Made by a program: the position numbers and the translations under genes. DNA of 5,247 nt from an uncultured Verrucomicrobiota bacterium (GTDB lineage Bacteria; Verrucomicrobiota; Verrucomicrobiia; Limisphaerales; UBA1096), in NCBI GenBank assembly GCA_913045395.1, contig CAJWPV010000133.1, positions 1 through 5,247 of the forward strand, given 5' to 3'. Shown here piece after piece: positions 4,817-5,247 of this stretch (the first letter of the stretch is position 1; each line of letters starts with the position of its first letter). The notes below the pieces were generated by a model. That model did not search any database. It was not told the origin of the DNA and saw nothing but the letters and a program-made list of their open reading frames with translations.

Positions 4817-5247
4817 GTTGATTTAGCTGCAGGATGCCGTGGCGGATCCGCCCCCCGCGTGGGCCTTTGCAGGTGTACGTGATGTGAACCGCACCATCCG
4901 CTGATTGGATGACTGAGGGGTAGCTGAAGGAGGTGACGCTGTCGTCCTGGGGTTCAAGGCGCTGCTTCAGCGGCCAGGTTTTTCCCTCGTCTGTGGAAAT
5001 GGAGACGGTGAGGTTGTCGCGTGACTTGTTGGAGTCGTTGTACACGATCAGCCAACGGCCATCGCGCAGGACGGTCACCTCAAGGCTCGAGCCGGGGTTG
5101 GGGAGGGTGGTGTCCAGCGCCGCGCTCCATGTCTCGCCGTTGTCGTGGGAGAGGCTGGCCATCACCCGGAACGGCGGTGGGCCGGAGTCGCGGCAGAACG
5201 CGACGATCGTCCCGTCGCGCCGCCTGGCCAGGCTGGGCTGGATGGGG
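4803..5247 (-). CDS. BNR/Asp-box sialidase-like protein, 5'-partial
   Basis: The minus-strand frame is open from the right edge to the TGA at 4805-4803, giving 147 visible C-terminal residues. An internal Met at 5165 is not the start, because family sequence continues upstream of it (IQPSLARRRDGTIVAFCRDS). Two Asp-box motifs (SxDxGxTW) are present: SHDNGETW at visible residues 33-40 and STDEGKTW at 84-91, each on a beta-propeller blade. YNDSNKSRDNL between them and SYPSVIQSADGAVHITYTCK after them match sialidase-type BNR_2 (PF13088) proteins. Arg76 and the Tyr of SYPS are candidates for active-site arginine and nucleophile, but the rest of the site is off-window. In this family the end of the propeller is the end of the protein, so the C-terminus looks complete. 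The likely role is exo-glycosidase action on sialic acid or a related sugar; export cannot be judged without the N-terminus. Confidence 0.9.
   Translation of the reverse strand, partial: PIQPSLARRRDGTIVAFCRDSGPPPFRVMASLSHDNGETWSAALDTTLPNPGSSLEVTVLRDGRWLIVYNDSNKSRDNLTVSISTDEGKTWPLKQRLEPQDDSVTSFSYPSVIQSADGAVHITYTCKGPRGGRIRHGILQLNQLKSD

Noticed and set aside
1..5247. Mobile element, CRISPR array, toxin-antitoxin pair or phage defence genes
   Set aside because: No transposase or integrase motifs, no terminal inverted repeats with target duplications, no regular direct-repeat array, and no paired small genes with toxin or antitoxin character were found.

Overview
The window looks like chromosomal DNA from the Planctomycetes-Verrucomicrobia-Chlamydiae superphylum, most likely a free-living Verrucomicrobia or Planctomycetes member. 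The basis is family content. DUF1553 (PSD1) and DUF1501 proteins are strongly expanded in those phyla, and a sialidase-type BNR protein lies beside them. The coding DNA is GC-rich, while several intergenic gaps are AT-rich. Genus cannot be read from the sequence. There is no rRNA, tRNA, CRISPR array, transposase or integrase.

Layout, left to right. (1) Positions 1-1623 (+) hold the 3' part of a large protein: the probable tail of a cytochrome c domain, a jellyroll (LamG/ConA-like) segment, and a full DUF1553 domain. Its start lies off the left edge. (2) Positions 1724-1966 (+) encode an 80-residue exported protein with six regularly spaced cysteines, followed by two hairpins, the second a clear intrinsic terminator. 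(3) Positions 2035-2405 hold one doubtful small ORF, a strong intrinsic terminator facing left with no gene to serve it, and a leader with several small hairpins. (4) Positions 2406-2705 (+) encode a complete FdxA-type seven-iron ferredoxin with all cluster ligands. (5) Positions 2822-4264 (+) encode a complete Tat-type DUF1501 protein. (6) Positions 4409-4816 (+) encode a small VOC-superfamily metalloprotein behind an 8-bp inverted-repeat leader. (7) Positions 4803-5247 (-) hold the C-terminal part of a BNR/Asp-box sialidase-like protein. Its 3' end overlaps the VOC gene by 14 bp.

How the genes relate. DUF1553 and DUF1501 genes are usually adjacent partners in these phyla. Here the Cys-rich gene and the ferredoxin gene sit between them, with terminators, so the pair is probably not one transcript. 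Every intact gene looks ordinary. No complete novel multi-gene system is visible. The parts worth a second look are the Cys-rich exported protein, the orphan leftward terminator with structured DNA upstream of the ferredoxin, the doubtful ORF between two opposed terminators, and the convergent overlap at 4803-4816.
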